Positions 1 through 8,152 of a stretch of 64,000 bases of DNA are shown here, piece after piece. The DNA lies in assembly GCA_963807085.1 (NCBI GenBank), contig CAWEBB010000022.1, positions 1-64,000 of the forward strand, read 5' to 3'. The notes beneath the pieces were generated by a model that did no database searches, was not told the DNA's origin, and saw nothing but the letters and a program-made list of their open reading frames with translations. Positions within the stretch are counted from its first letter, which is position 1. Each line of letters opens with the position of its first letter. Made by a program: the position numbers and the translations under genes. The stretch is from JACKII01 sp963807085 (GTDB lineage: Bacteria > Pseudomonadota > Alphaproteobacteria > Bin95).

Positions 1-18
1 TCAATTCGTCCACACGGC

Positions 19-1117
19 CTAGTTCAACATAGTCACATGATTGATCAGCCGACTGAGTTCGCCCAGATTACAGACCCCCAGTTTCGACCGAATAGAACTA
101 AGGTGGAACTTCACGGTATTTTCAGAGATACCCAGTCGCTCTCCCATTAATACCTTACTGATCGAAAGAGGCACAAGCTGAGCTACCGCAGCCTCGGCAG
201 CTGTGAGGCCCAAAGCGTCGCGCAGGATGGCCGCGTCCGGAAGAGCAGTAGAACTGGCAGGATCGTGGATCGTCAATAACGCGAAAGCAGCTTGAGCGCC
301 GGAAACGAATCCCGCGCCATTCGCAGGAAAATTGCGAAGAACATACGCAGGCAAACCCGATGGTCGCGGCACGGCCATGGCCGCCCCGTCGGGTGATGAC
401 AATGCCCCGAGGCGCTTCAGGAGTAGGCGACCATGCTGGGAAGAGCCCAGTGTCAGCTTTCCGTGCCGGACGGACATCCCGTCACGGCGCTCGAAAAACG
501 TTGCAGCCACTTCGTTCGCGACGAGAATTTTCAAATTTGAATCGATCAGGGTGATTCCGACCGACAACCGGTTCAACGTGCTCTGAAGGCTGGCCGCAGC
601 GGCGCGATGGCGACCAATCTCGTGGCGCAGTCGCATTGAACCGGCAAGGTAGGGAAGAATCCGGTCCAGTCGGTCAGAGGCAACAGGCGCCTTCTTTGCA
701 TCGCGCGGCGCGACAAAGCCGCCAGCCAGGAGATCTCTCTCGGAATACCACAAATAGGTCCGGCTTCCTCACGCCTTGACTGAAGCCGATACAAAGAAAC
801 TCATCCTCCTGGAACTCTCGCTCAGTAAAGTACTCATCAAACCGCACCGATTGCGACAGTGGCATAGATGGAGCTGCGCGAACGCACGGATTAATCGCAG
901 GATCCCAGACGTCGCAGTCCCGGTATCCAGCAGACCGGAAGGGGGCGATATCAAAGTCCCGATACCAAAAATCCACGGTTTGGCTTCCGGGAGTGCCGAC
1001 AGCGAGCGCGAAGCTGCCTCCCCCAACATCGGCCTTGACGGCGTCCAACGCCTCCTCCCAACTCGTTTCGCCGATAGCGGCATCGTAGAGCAGCAGAATT
1101 GGGTCGCATCCCGTCAT
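19..1117 (-). pseudogene. LuxR-family transcriptional regulator, frameshifted
   Basis: Two overlapping reading frames together make one LuxR-type regulator of about 365 residues. The upstream frame (1117 to about 740) holds the N-terminal sensory region. The downstream frame (about 740 to 19) holds a PAS-like stretch (SVGITLIDSNLKILVAN) and a C-terminal LuxR helix-turn-helix (LGISENTVKFHLSSIRSKLG) ending at the stop. The join falls in the TCTCTCT dinucleotide run at 734-740, where changing the run restores FVVFRERDLLAGGF. A two-base slip in this run, or a sequencing error, is the likely cause. No cognate autoinducer synthase is visible. If the gene is truly broken, the downstream piece could only make a DNA-binding fragment from an internal start near 753. 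The family is clear; the regulated target is unknown. Confidence 0.8.
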
Positions 1118-1222
1118 GGTTCATCGAGCCTCAATCTTGTTCCGCGCTGAAGACCTCCGTGTTCAGGTGTGGCAATCAGACCAGGAATCTGAGGAGTGAG
1201 CGCAGCCAAAAAAGGCGGCCGG

Positions 1223-2341
1223 TCAGATCAGCCCGTAATCCGTGAGGATGTTGCCGGCGGGATCATCGCCGATAACCAGAACATCGTGATAAGCGTTGTC
1301 CAGGTTCCATCGAACGACGTGGTCATCACCATAGTCGAGCACGCTGTATTCGCCGTCCGCGGGTGTCCAGTCCCCTGCAACATAGGACAACCCAAGCGGG
1401 ATGGAGAGTAAATCTATGTCGCTGAAGTCGTTGATCACATCGGCTTGGCCGGCAAAGACATTGCCTTTATCATTCCTGTCAAACACGAACTTGTCGCTTT
1501 GAAAGCTGCCCCACAGCTGATCTATCCCCAGCCCTCCCATTATTAAATTGTTTCCGCCCCCGCCATTGATTCGATCATTGCCGACTCCCCCCTTCAAAGC
1601 ATCATTGCCGCCGAAACCGTAGATGTCGTCGTTGCCATTCCAGCCCCAGATGTCATTTGCGGTATTGCTGCTCCAGAGGATGTCGTTGAACTTGGCTCCG
1701 GTAATGTCTTCGATTGACGAAAGCGTGTCAGAGCGCCCACTCCCTGTCGCTCGACCACCCATCAGCGTTACCGACATCGAGCTGGTTGCATCCGTATAAA
1801 GGACCCTGTCTGTCCCGTTCCCTCCATTGATCACGTCATTGCCCGGGCCCCCATAGAGCCAGTCACCTCCGTTGCCGCCGTTCAAATAATCATTGCCAGC
1901 GCCCCCATAGAGGGCGTCGTTGTCGTCGCCGCCATAGAGCCGGTCCTTCCCGTCATTGCCATAGAGGGAACCTGATCCCTCCCATCCATAGAGGACATCC
2001 CGACGGACCCCGCCACGGATCACGTCACTAAATGTGGATCCGGATATCTTCTCAATCGAGTAAAATGACAGGGACAGAGAAGGGGAGTGGGCGGTACCTG
2101 TAGATAGGTTCACCGTCACTGGGTCCCAGGCGTAGTAAAAGCTCAGCCAGTCTGAGTCAGCGCCTCCGTCTATGGAGCCTGATCCTGAGTTTATGAATAT
2201 TATATCATCACCAAACGAGGCATATACGCGATCACTCCCCGAATTCGCCCATATGATATCGGCCCCATCTAAGGCGTAGATATAATCGCTTCCAGGGCTG
2301 TAGAGATTGTCGTTTCCACTTGTTCCTACGATAGTTCCCAT
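1223..2341 (-). CDS. RTX-type calcium-binding repeat protein
   Basis: A 372-residue acidic, glycine- and aspartate-rich protein built from nonapeptide repeats of the GGxGxDxLx type. Good examples are YGGAGNDYLNGGNGGDWLYG and GGVGNDRINGGGG, with clusters at roughly residues 5-60, 110-185 and 215-290. Such repeats form a calcium-binding beta-roll, and the family is normally exported by type I secretion using an uncleaved C-terminal signal. No N-terminal signal peptide is present, which fits. No catalytic domain is recognisable, so it may be a surface or matrix protein. No ABC/HlyD/TolC export genes lie in the window. The ATG at 2341 is preceded by a GGAG about ten bases upstream. Repeats in the N-terminal cluster are degenerate. 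Family call is firm; function is not known. Confidence 0.88.
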   Translation of the reverse strand: MGTIVGTSGNDNLYSPGSDYIYALDGADIIWANSGSDRVYASFGDDIIFINSGSGSIDGGADSDWLSFYYAWDPVTVNLSTGTAHSPSLSLSFYSIEKISGSTFSDVIRGGVRRDVLYGWEGSGSLYGNDGKDRLYGGDDNDALYGGAGNDYLNGGNGGDWLYGGPGNDVINGGNGTDRVLYTDATSSMSVTLMGGRATGSGRSDTLSSIEDITGAKFNDILWSSNTANDIWGWNGNDDIYGFGGNDALKGGVGNDRINGGGGNNLIMGGLGIDQLWGSFQSDKFVFDRNDKGNVFAGQADVINDFSDIDLLSIPLGLSYVAGDWTPADGEYSVLDYGDDHVVRWNLDNAYHDVLVIGDDPAGNILTDYGLI

Positions 2342-2460
2342 AAGAATTACTCCATTGCAGTAGGTTGCGTCAGAAGAACAGGCCTGTACGGATCATAAGT
2401 TCGTGCGGGTCCTGAATACCGTATGCACATTGGACATTACGGTTGAAATCATGCATGTGC

Positions 2461-2478
2461 CCCACCCGATCGGGTGGG
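2461..2478. promoter_or_regulatory. Perfect 18-bp palindrome upstream of the RTX gene
   Basis: CCCACCCGATCGGGTGGG is exactly self-complementary. It lies about 120 bases upstream of the RTX gene start and about 75 bases before the transposase-like reading frame. It could be an operator for a dimeric regulator or a hairpin. Apart from this, the stretch 2342-2551 shows no gene that I can support. Confidence 0.45.
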
Positions 2479-2551
2479 AGCCGTAGCGATTCTTACGAAT
2501 CAAGGACGAGAAACACGCGAAAGTTGGTGATACCCTGAGGGGCGGCATATC

Positions 2552-2806
2552 ATGGCGTTGTCGAAGCGCCTTCAATTCTCTGACGAGAAAGGGATATGCC
2601 ACACGCCGGAAGTTACCATCACGCAGTTGCCTGATCCGTCGGGATTTGCCCCCGATCCATTGACCGAGCTTATCCGCAACGGCGCGCGCAAGCTGATTGA
2701 GCAGGCAATCGAGGCCGAACTTTTAGCCCTGCTCGCAGCGCATGCCGACGAGAAGACCGCGGATGGGCGTGCTCGGCTCGTCCGCCATGGTCATCTGCCC
2801 GGTCGC
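2552..2806 (+). mobile_element. Truncated IS256-family transposase (N-terminal fragment)
   Basis: The translation carries ITQLPDPSGFAPDPLTEL, then the run from about 2660 to 2800 with A-R-K-L-I-E-Q-A-I-E-A-E and VRHGHLP. This is the typical N-terminal region of mutator-type (IS256) transposases. Similarity stops abruptly at about 2806, where the sequence passes into an antisense, unrelated pseudogene. The DDE catalytic domain (over 250 residues) is absent. The fragment therefore cannot be active and is a relic of an insertion or deletion event. I could not identify terminal inverted repeats. The nominal reading frame stays open to 3136, but after 2806 it is only the shadow of the opposite-strand gene. 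Confidence 0.75.
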
Positions 2807-3991
2807 CCACTCCACGCCCTCGACACCGGCCCGCAAGGCATATCAACAGGCAGCCTCGGGCTCGTCCTCCGCCAGCGCTTCCGCCAGACGCTTCCGCCAA
2901 CGCCACGGCCGCCTCGCCACTGCCAGCGTCCGCCAGCGGCCGCAGCAGCGCAAGCCCCTCCGCTGGGGAGCGCAAAACCCCGTCACCAGAAATCAGCGCG
3001 CTACCGACGCGCAGCTTGTCCGCATCGGAGAGGGAGGCCGGATCGTTCAAGTCGACGTTTAGCAAGGCTGCCGTCAACATCTCGTTCCGCGCGGCTGGCG
3101 GCTGCCGATCGTCGGTTGCAGTGCGGCAAACAATAGGCCCGGGTCGTCCACTACCCGCCCGCCAAGCCGGACGATCTGCTGGACGCCGGTTTCCACAACG
3201 ATAGTGCCCGGCTTCTCGGCAAAGGCACGCGCCTCGGAGCGGCGGCCTGAATGAACGCCGCCTGCGCCGGGCGGAGTTTTGGCGGCATGGTTGGCGCCGG
3301 CCGCGGGTGCAATTCCGCGAAGATGTCGCTCAATCCGGCCGCCACAAACTGGGCGACGGCTTCGGGCTCTGCCATTTCGGGCGGCAGGATTTTCTTGGCC
3401 TTATCCCACAGAGCCAGACAGGTCGAGCGTGAAGGGATTCTCCTCCTCGTCCCGGACCGCGATATAGGCGAAATTCCTATCGGCCGTCACCGCCGCCATG
3501 CCCGGCATGGCCAGATGAAGATTGGCGCGCAACGACGAACTGCTGAGGCGATAATTGATGCCAAGGAACAGCCGGTCGAACGTCACTTCCACAAGTTCGG
3601 CAACCGTTGCAAGACCGGCCGCATGCGGCGGCACGCATGCCAGAGGCGCAACCGCGCCCGACAATCCCGCGCGCGTGCCGATGCGGTCCCATTCGCCCAG
3701 TTCCGCCGAAGAGAGCGTCAACCGCTCCACCCGGATCAGGCAGTTGCGACCCTTATCCCACGGCAGATCGGGTCGGATGACCAGGTCGGTAATGCTGGTC
3801 GTGTTGGCGTAAGGATCGTTTGTCACCTCCTGATAGGTGAAATCCACCGCCGAACGGGCGAACATCAGGCCGAACCGTGTGAGCCACTCGTTCAGCGCGC
3901 TGAGGCTCACCCTGTGCCAACAACACTGCACCCCACTATGCAACCCAGAAGCCAAACCATACCAGAAAGCGCGCGGCCGCTCGTGCATCAC
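2807..3991 (-). pseudogene. Decayed gene with Sel1-like C-terminal region
   Basis: Segments in different minus-strand frames read as one protein. About 3930-3410 gives FARSAVDFTYQEV through AVRDEEENPFTLDLSG. A frame change near 3400 continues as LWDKAKKILPPEMAEPEAV. Another change near 3255 gives EKPGTIVVETGVQQIVRLGG. A third near 3090 gives LNVDLNDPASLSDADKLRVG and a Sel1-like stretch (SGDGVLRSPAEGLALLRPLA). A last change near 2890 gives ALAEDEPEAA, a stop, then YALRAGVEGVEW, which ends at the transposase junction. At least four frame disruptions plus truncation by the IS fragment make this a true pseudogene. Its original function is unknown; Sel1-like repeats suggest a protein-interaction role. 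The N-terminus is not recognisable beyond about 3990. Confidence 0.65.
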
Positions 3992-4024
3992 CGGCCGGTT
4001 GGCGGTAAGAGCGGGCGGAACCGG

Positions 4025-4786
4025 CTATCTGCGCTTGTTGGCGAAGAATGCATCGACAAAGGCCTGCGGCTCGCCCTTGGCGAAGGCTTCCTGCTGGCCC
4101 AGCACGCCGGCGCGGAAAGCCTCCTCAAAGCCCGCCAGCGCCACCTCCCGAAAGCGCCTCTTTGTCCGCGCCCAGGCCGTGGGCAGCTTGCCGGCCAAAT
4201 GCTCCGCCAGACCGCAAGCGGTCGGGATCACCTCTTCCCTGGCGACCACCCGGTTGAGCAGGCCATAGCGCTGCGCCTCCGCCGCCTCCATCAAGCGGCC
4301 GGTCATGGACAGTTCCTGGTTCAGGGACCAGGGCAGATGCAGGCTGATCCAATAAGAGCCCATGATGCTGGGAATGCCGGCGTTGATTTCCGGCTGCCCC
4401 AGGCGCACCCCGTCATGGGCGACCCGCAGGTCGCTCACCAGCCCGATCTGGAAGCCGCCGCCGGTGGCAATGCCGTTAAAGGCCGCGATCACCGGCTTGT
4501 CGGTCAACAGGATCTGTTTGTAGATGTTGCACACCCGGCCGAACGTGGTCTCCACGTCCTCCACCCGGGTAGCGCGGGCTTCTTCCAGATCGAGCCCGGC
4601 GCAGAAGGCCCGCTCGCCCGCCCCGGTCAGCACGATGCCCTTGACCGCGGGGTCGCTGTCCAGAGAGACGAGCCCGTCCGCAGTCGCCTTTGCCATTTCC
4701 TGGGTGATGGCGTTCAACGCGTCCGGCCGGTTGAAGACCAGGACCGCGATATCGCCCCGCCGCTCGATCCGAATGGCGTCGCTCAT
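4025..4786 (-). CDS. Enoyl-CoA hydratase/isomerase family protein
   Basis: A 253-residue crotonase-fold protein. The CoA-binding and oxyanion-hole segments are visible: GAGERAFCAGLDLEE in the first third, and NGIATGGGFQIGLVSDLRVA followed by GQPEINAGIPS in the middle. The second carries the usual glycines and a conserved glutamate. It would hydrate or isomerise an acyl-CoA double bond in the cytoplasm. It is the last gene of a minus-strand operon with two FAH-family hydratases and an alpha/beta hydrolase, about 21 bases after the preceding stop. This suggests degradation of a ring-derived or branched acid, with this enzyme acting at the CoA stage. The substrate cannot be read from sequence. 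Confidence 0.9.
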   Translation of the reverse strand: MSDAIRIERRGDIAVLVFNRPDALNAITQEMAKATADGLVSLDSDPAVKGIVLTGAGERAFCAGLDLEEARATRVEDVETTFGRVCNIYKQILLTDKPVIAAFNGIATGGGFQIGLVSDLRVAHDGVRLGQPEINAGIPSIMGSYWISLHLPWSLNQELSMTGRLMEAAEAQRYGLLNRVVAREEVIPTACGLAEHLAGKLPTAWARTKRRFREVALAGFEEAFRAGVLGQQEAFAKGEPQAFVDAFFANKRR

Positions 4787-4807
4787 GCCTCTATCCCGCC
4801 AATTCCG

Positions 4808-5596
4808 TTATGCTTCGACAAAGCGCACCTCCAGCTTTCCCAATTGGCCGAAATCCACGCACACCGCATCGCCCGCCTTTACCGGTCTGACACCGGTGCA
4901 GGTGCCCGTGGTGACGAACTCGCCCGCGCGGATGCCGATGTTGCGCTCGCTCAGGTTGTTGGCGAGCCACACCGCCACGTTCAAGGGCGAACCGAGCGCC
5001 AGCGCGCCCGTGCCCTCGGCCACGGTCTCGCCATTGATGAGCAGCGCGACCGGCGCGGCGGCTAGATCATGACTGCGCCAGTCCGCGAGCCACTCTGCAT
5101 GAGCAAAGGCGATATTGGCGCCGAAGTCGGCATTGACCAGCATCCGGCCCTGCCCGAACAGGCCGCCCGCCCGCCGCGAGCCGACGATCTCCAGACCCGG
5201 CGCGACGGCATCGATAGCGTCCAACACCTCGTCTTCGCTGTAGAGCTGCTGCCGCGCGGGCAGAGCCTCGCCAAAGCGCAACGCGAACTCGCCCTCCAAT
5301 GCCGGTTGGTGCGCGGCGAACACCGGGATCACCGCACCGTGCGGATAGCTGAACGGCGCCAATATCGGAGAGGCGCCGGGCCCGCTGGTGCCCAACAGCT
5401 CTTGCGCCTCCCGGCTGGTGGAGCCGACCTTCCAGCCGGCGCGCTCGTGCCCGCTGGCGGCCACGGCTTCGGCCTGCACCAGATAGGACGTGGCTTCGTC
5501 CGGCGGGGTCTCCGCCTCGGCGATCTCGATCACCCGGCCGTCGCGGCGGGCGAGCCAGAGCCGGGCGCCGAGCGCGCCTCTTAAACCGCGGCTCAT
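4808..5596 (-). CDS. 2-keto-4-pentenoate hydratase-like protein (FAH family), copy 2
   Basis: A 262-residue member of the fumarylacetoacetase/MhpD fold. Diagnostic parts are GWKVGSTS, the acidic metal-binding segment PALEGEFALRFGE, GLEIVGSRR and the C-terminal FVTTGTCTGVRPVKAGDAV. MhpD-type enzymes hydrate 2-hydroxypenta-2,4-dienoate-like products of meta-cleavage pathways using a divalent metal. Its ATG overlaps the stop of the upstream paralogue by four bases (ATGA), so the two are probably translationally coupled. The N-terminus (about 30 residues with WLARRDGRVIEIAEAE) differs from the paralogue. The two copies may form a hetero-oligomer, or hydratase and decarboxylase partners; this is inference. 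Confidence 0.85.
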   Translation of the reverse strand: MSRGLRGALGARLWLARRDGRVIEIAEAETPPDEATSYLVQAEAVAASGHERAGWKVGSTSREAQELLGTSGPGASPILAPFSYPHGAVIPVFAAHQPALEGEFALRFGEALPARQQLYSEDEVLDAIDAVAPGLEIVGSRRAGGLFGQGRMLVNADFGANIAFAHAEWLADWRSHDLAAAPVALLINGETVAEGTGALALGSPLNVAVWLANNLSERNIGIRAGEFVTTGTCTGVRPVKAGDAVCVDFGQLGKLEVRFVEA

Positions 5597-6339
5597 GCGA
5601 TCCGAACCTCTACCGTACCCAGGTCGTCATATTCGGAGCGGATATGATCGCCCGGCTGGATCTCCAGCGCGCCGGTGCAAGAGCCTGTGGTCACCCAGCA
5701 GCCCGCCTTGATGGTCCGGCCGAGCCGCGCCTCGCGGTTCGCCAGCGCGGCGGCGACGTTCAGCGGATGTCCGCCCATGGTCTTGGCCGAGGTGCCGTCT
5801 GCGTGGGGCTCGCCATTCACATGTTGCACGACCTTGTGGCCCGACAGGTCGAAGCGCTGCCAGTCGGTCTGCCATTCGCCCAAGACCATGCCGGCATGGC
5901 CATTGGCATCGGCCTGGTAAAGCAGCGCCGTCGCCTCCCCCCCCGGGTTGCTGCAGCGCCGCCAGACCAACTCGATGCCCGCGGCGAGCGCATCGATATA
6001 ATCCGCGATACTGTCCCTGGTGAACGGCGCGGCCGAGGGCGGCACGTCCTTGCCGAAGCGCAGTACGAACTCGGATTCGACCAGCAACGGCGCACCTGGC
6101 GCCTTGACCGTGGCGCCGCTCGCGACAGTCCATTCGGCGGCCAACGGGGCCGCGCCGGTGTCGCCCATGCCGGCGGGCGGCGGCCCGGCTTTCCAGCCGC
6201 CGGGCGTGAGGCCGCCTGACCGCATGGTCTCTTCCTGGATGGCAATCACGTCGGCCTCGGTCTTCGGGAAGTCCGCCTCTGCGATGGCCGTGGCCTTGCC
6301 CGCCTTGCGGGCGGCGTTGAATTGGTCGGCGAGGCTCAT
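5593..6339 (-). CDS. 2-keto-4-pentenoate hydratase-like protein (FAH family), copy 1
   Basis: A 248-residue MhpD/FAH-fold protein starting at MSLADQFNAARKAGK. This ATG overlaps the upstream hydrolase stop (ATGA), so I prefer it to a longer in-frame extension that reads into the hydrolase. Family features are GGWKAGPPPAGMGD, the acidic metal motif LLVESEFVLRFGKDVP and WVTTGSCTGALEIQPGDHI near the C-terminus. It is clearly paralogous to the next gene. A role in hydrating a dienoate intermediate after C-C bond cleavage is likely, since a hydrolase precedes it and an enoyl-CoA hydratase follows in the same operon. Confidence 0.85.
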   Translation of the reverse strand: MSLADQFNAARKAGKATAIAEADFPKTEADVIAIQEETMRSGGLTPGGWKAGPPPAGMGDTGAAPLAAEWTVASGATVKAPGAPLLVESEFVLRFGKDVPPSAAPFTRDSIADYIDALAAGIELVWRRCSNPGGEATALLYQADANGHAGMVLGEWQTDWQRFDLSGHKVVQHVNGEPHADGTSAKTMGGHPLNVAAALANREARLGRTIKAGCWVTTGSCTGALEIQPGDHIRSEYDDLGTVEVRIA

Positions 6340-7304
6340 GTAACGTTCTCTTTCAGCCAGTCTTGCACCATGCGGGCGATCGCATCGCTGTTGCGGTCCA
6401 TCATCGGGAAGTGAGAGTTGCCGACAATACCCTTTTTCGGCAGGTCCCATTCGGCCCAATGCCCACCTGCCGCGGCGACGCGTTTGCCATAGTCTTCGAC
6501 CAGGCCGCGGAAGATGGCCCAGCGCTCGTGCCCCTCAAAGTTGTCGCCCCAGATCACCAGGTGCTTGGGTCCCGCCACGGCCATTGCCTTCATTTGCGTC
6601 TCGTCCGCGTCCGCCCCGCCAGAGGGCTCCAGCATGACGACGGCTTTCACCATGGCCGGGTTATTGAGCGCCGCCTGGGTCGAGAAAGCGCCGGACTGGC
6701 TGTGCGAAACGATCACGCAGGGACCGACTTTCGCCACCAGCTCATCATAGGCTTTCTGGGTGATGTCCTCGTGCCCGGCCCAGCGGGCGACCACCTGCTT
6801 CTGGTACTGGTCGGTCGCCTCCGCCGGCCATTGGCCATTAGTGAAAAATTGGCGTTTCACGGGGTCGGGATCGAAGCCCTCCAGCGGCCCGAACCGGAAC
6901 ATGCGCCAGGCGTCCTGCTGCGAGCGAAAGATCGGCTCATCCTGGAAGAACTCCGGCGATTTGGCGAAGCTGGCGCGGCCGCGCTCGACAGCGTCCGAGC
7001 AATAAACGTCGAAGCCCGCTTCCAGAAAGCGCTGTTGCCAGCCGGCCCGCCCGTCCGGCGTGTCTTCCCAGGTGACGCCGGTCTGGCCGCCGCCATGCCA
7101 CAGCAGCACCGGGTAGGGAAAGGACGGCTCCGCCAGCAGCGTGTACTGCACGTACATCTGCTCGATGGCGAAGCGGCCGTTCGGGTCGATCTCTATCGCC
7201 GGGCCGCCGGCGGTGATGCGCGCCGTACGCAAGGGCAGGCCCGTCAACTCCGCCATGCGGCCGCCGATATGGAAACCGCCGATGGCCCTAGCGTTGAAAC
7301 TCAT
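6336..7304 (-). CDS. Alpha/beta hydrolase
   Basis: A 322-residue alpha/beta hydrolase from MSFNARAIGGFHIGG. The oxyanion segment VLLWHGGGQTG, nucleophile elbow SHSQSG (serine in the middle) and a late histidine in GNSHFPMMDRNSD are all visible. It is first in the minus-strand operon and overlaps the following FAH gene by four bases. Together with hydratases and an enoyl-CoA hydratase it probably cleaves an ester, lactone or C-C bond of an unknown substrate. A longer frame extends to 7379, but the residues before MSFN do not look like the family. Promoter sequence should lie in 7305-7536, where a dispersed motif is found (see 7449). Confidence 0.85.
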   Translation of the reverse strand: MSFNARAIGGFHIGGRMAELTGLPLRTARITAGGPAIEIDPNGRFAIEQMYVQYTLLAEPSFPYPVLLWHGGGQTGVTWEDTPDGRAGWQQRFLEAGFDVYCSDAVERGRASFAKSPEFFQDEPIFRSQQDAWRMFRFGPLEGFDPDPVKRQFFTNGQWPAEATDQYQKQVVARWAGHEDITQKAYDELVAKVGPCVIVSHSQSGAFSTQAALNNPAMVKAVVMLEPSGGADADETQMKAMAVAGPKHLVIWGDNFEGHERWAIFRGLVEDYGKRVAAAGGHWAEWDLPKKGIVGNSHFPMMDRNSDAIARMVQDWLKENVT

Positions 7305-7448
7305 GGTGCAGTGTTCCGCCTCGATTTTCTTCGGTCGTCTGATTGACCTCGGATTAGATCGGAGGAAACCGCACGGCACCAGGGGCTAGTTGCGAGAGGC
7401 GACCGCGTCGCGGTCCGCTAGTGGCCTGGTTGAAGCGTTTTCTACCGG

Positions 7449-7477
7449 AAGTGTTTCGTGCATCAGCCCACCATTCC
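7449..7477 (-). promoter_or_regulatory. Dispersed intergenic motif, copy A
   Basis: On the minus strand this reads GAATGGTGGGCTGATGCACG followed by AAACACTT. A near-identical sequence lies at 27752-27776, upstream of a glycosyltransferase. Here it is about 145 bases upstream of the hydrolase operon start. Further weak similarity extends toward 7530. Conservation in two unrelated promoter regions suggests a regulator site or a small dispersed repeat. The gap 7305-7536 has no supportable gene. Confidence 0.4.
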
Positions 7478-7536
7478 AATAATTTGGTGGTTCGAATTCA
7501 GCCAACGGATGGGTACCATCTGTTGGCATCGAACAA

Positions 7537-7974
7537 CTAGTAGAGCAGGATCAGGACGTTGGTTTCGGTATCGGCGGCGTGGGTCAACTCGCGGATGGTC
7601 AGATCCCCGTCATTGTTCGCGTCCGCCGCCGCGAGGTCCATGTCGATGCGCTCGTTCCACTCTTCGCGCGTCAGGATCCCGTCGCCGTCCGCATCCAGCA
7701 ACTTGAACAGGTCAAGCTTCATCTCCTGGCCGTGGGCGCTCTTTTCCACGTTGTCGGCCAGCGGCACGGCCATGAATTCATCAATGGTGATCGGGGCTCC
7801 GTCGGCTCCGGCGAACTTTGTGAACAGTGTGTTCGTTTGCTCGCGCGCTTTTTCCAGCGGAAGCGAGAAATGGTCGGTAATTGCGGAGCGCGCAGTCGTT
7901 TCTGTCTGGCCGGCAGCCTGTGCAGCAACCGGCAGGCCGGCGATCAACAAGACGGCGATGGCGGTGCGGACCAT
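7537..7974 (-). CDS. Secreted EF-hand calcium-binding protein
   Basis: A 145-residue protein with a clear Sec signal peptide (residues 1-20, MVRTAIAVLLIAGLPVAAQA) and two canonical EF-hand loops. Residues 94-105 are DADGDGILTREE, and residues 118-129 are DANNDGDLTIRE. Calcium ligands at loop positions 1, 3, 5 and 12 are present in both. A degenerate EF-like segment (about 57-67, GADGAPITIDEF) may be a third, non-binding hand. It is periplasmic and probably a calcium buffer or sensor. It is monocistronic. The RTX protein is the other calcium-binding gene nearby, but no link is shown. Confidence 0.88.
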   Translation of the reverse strand: MVRTAIAVLLIAGLPVAAQAAGQTETTARSAITDHFSLPLEKAREQTNTLFTKFAGADGAPITIDEFMAVPLADNVEKSAHGQEMKLDLFKLLDADGDGILTREEWNERIDMDLAAADANNDGDLTIRELTHAADTETNVLILLY

Positions 7975-8152
7975 AGAATATCTCCCATTTTTGGTTTCGG
8001 CAATCGTCGAGACAGCGTGAAGAACTGTGTTCGGAACGCGTTTCGAAGCGGTTGGGTTCCCTAGAATAGTTCCTTTTGCCGAGGCGAGGCGCCGTTGTCT
8101 TTGCCGAACGCACAGTCATGATCGTCCGACACCGTCGCAAGGGAGCCCATTC

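Noticed and set aside
734..741. Programmed ribosomal frameshift in the LuxR gene
   Set aside because: The site is a TC dinucleotide run, not a slippery heptamer, and there is no evident downstream structure or Shine-Dalgarno-like stimulator; slippage of the DNA or a read error is simpler.
3251..5065. Plus-strand open frame of about 604 codons
   Set aside because: It is antisense to the decayed Sel1 gene and the conserved enoyl-CoA hydratase and FAH-family genes; its translation is Arg/His/Gln-rich with no domain, as expected of a GC-rich shadow frame.
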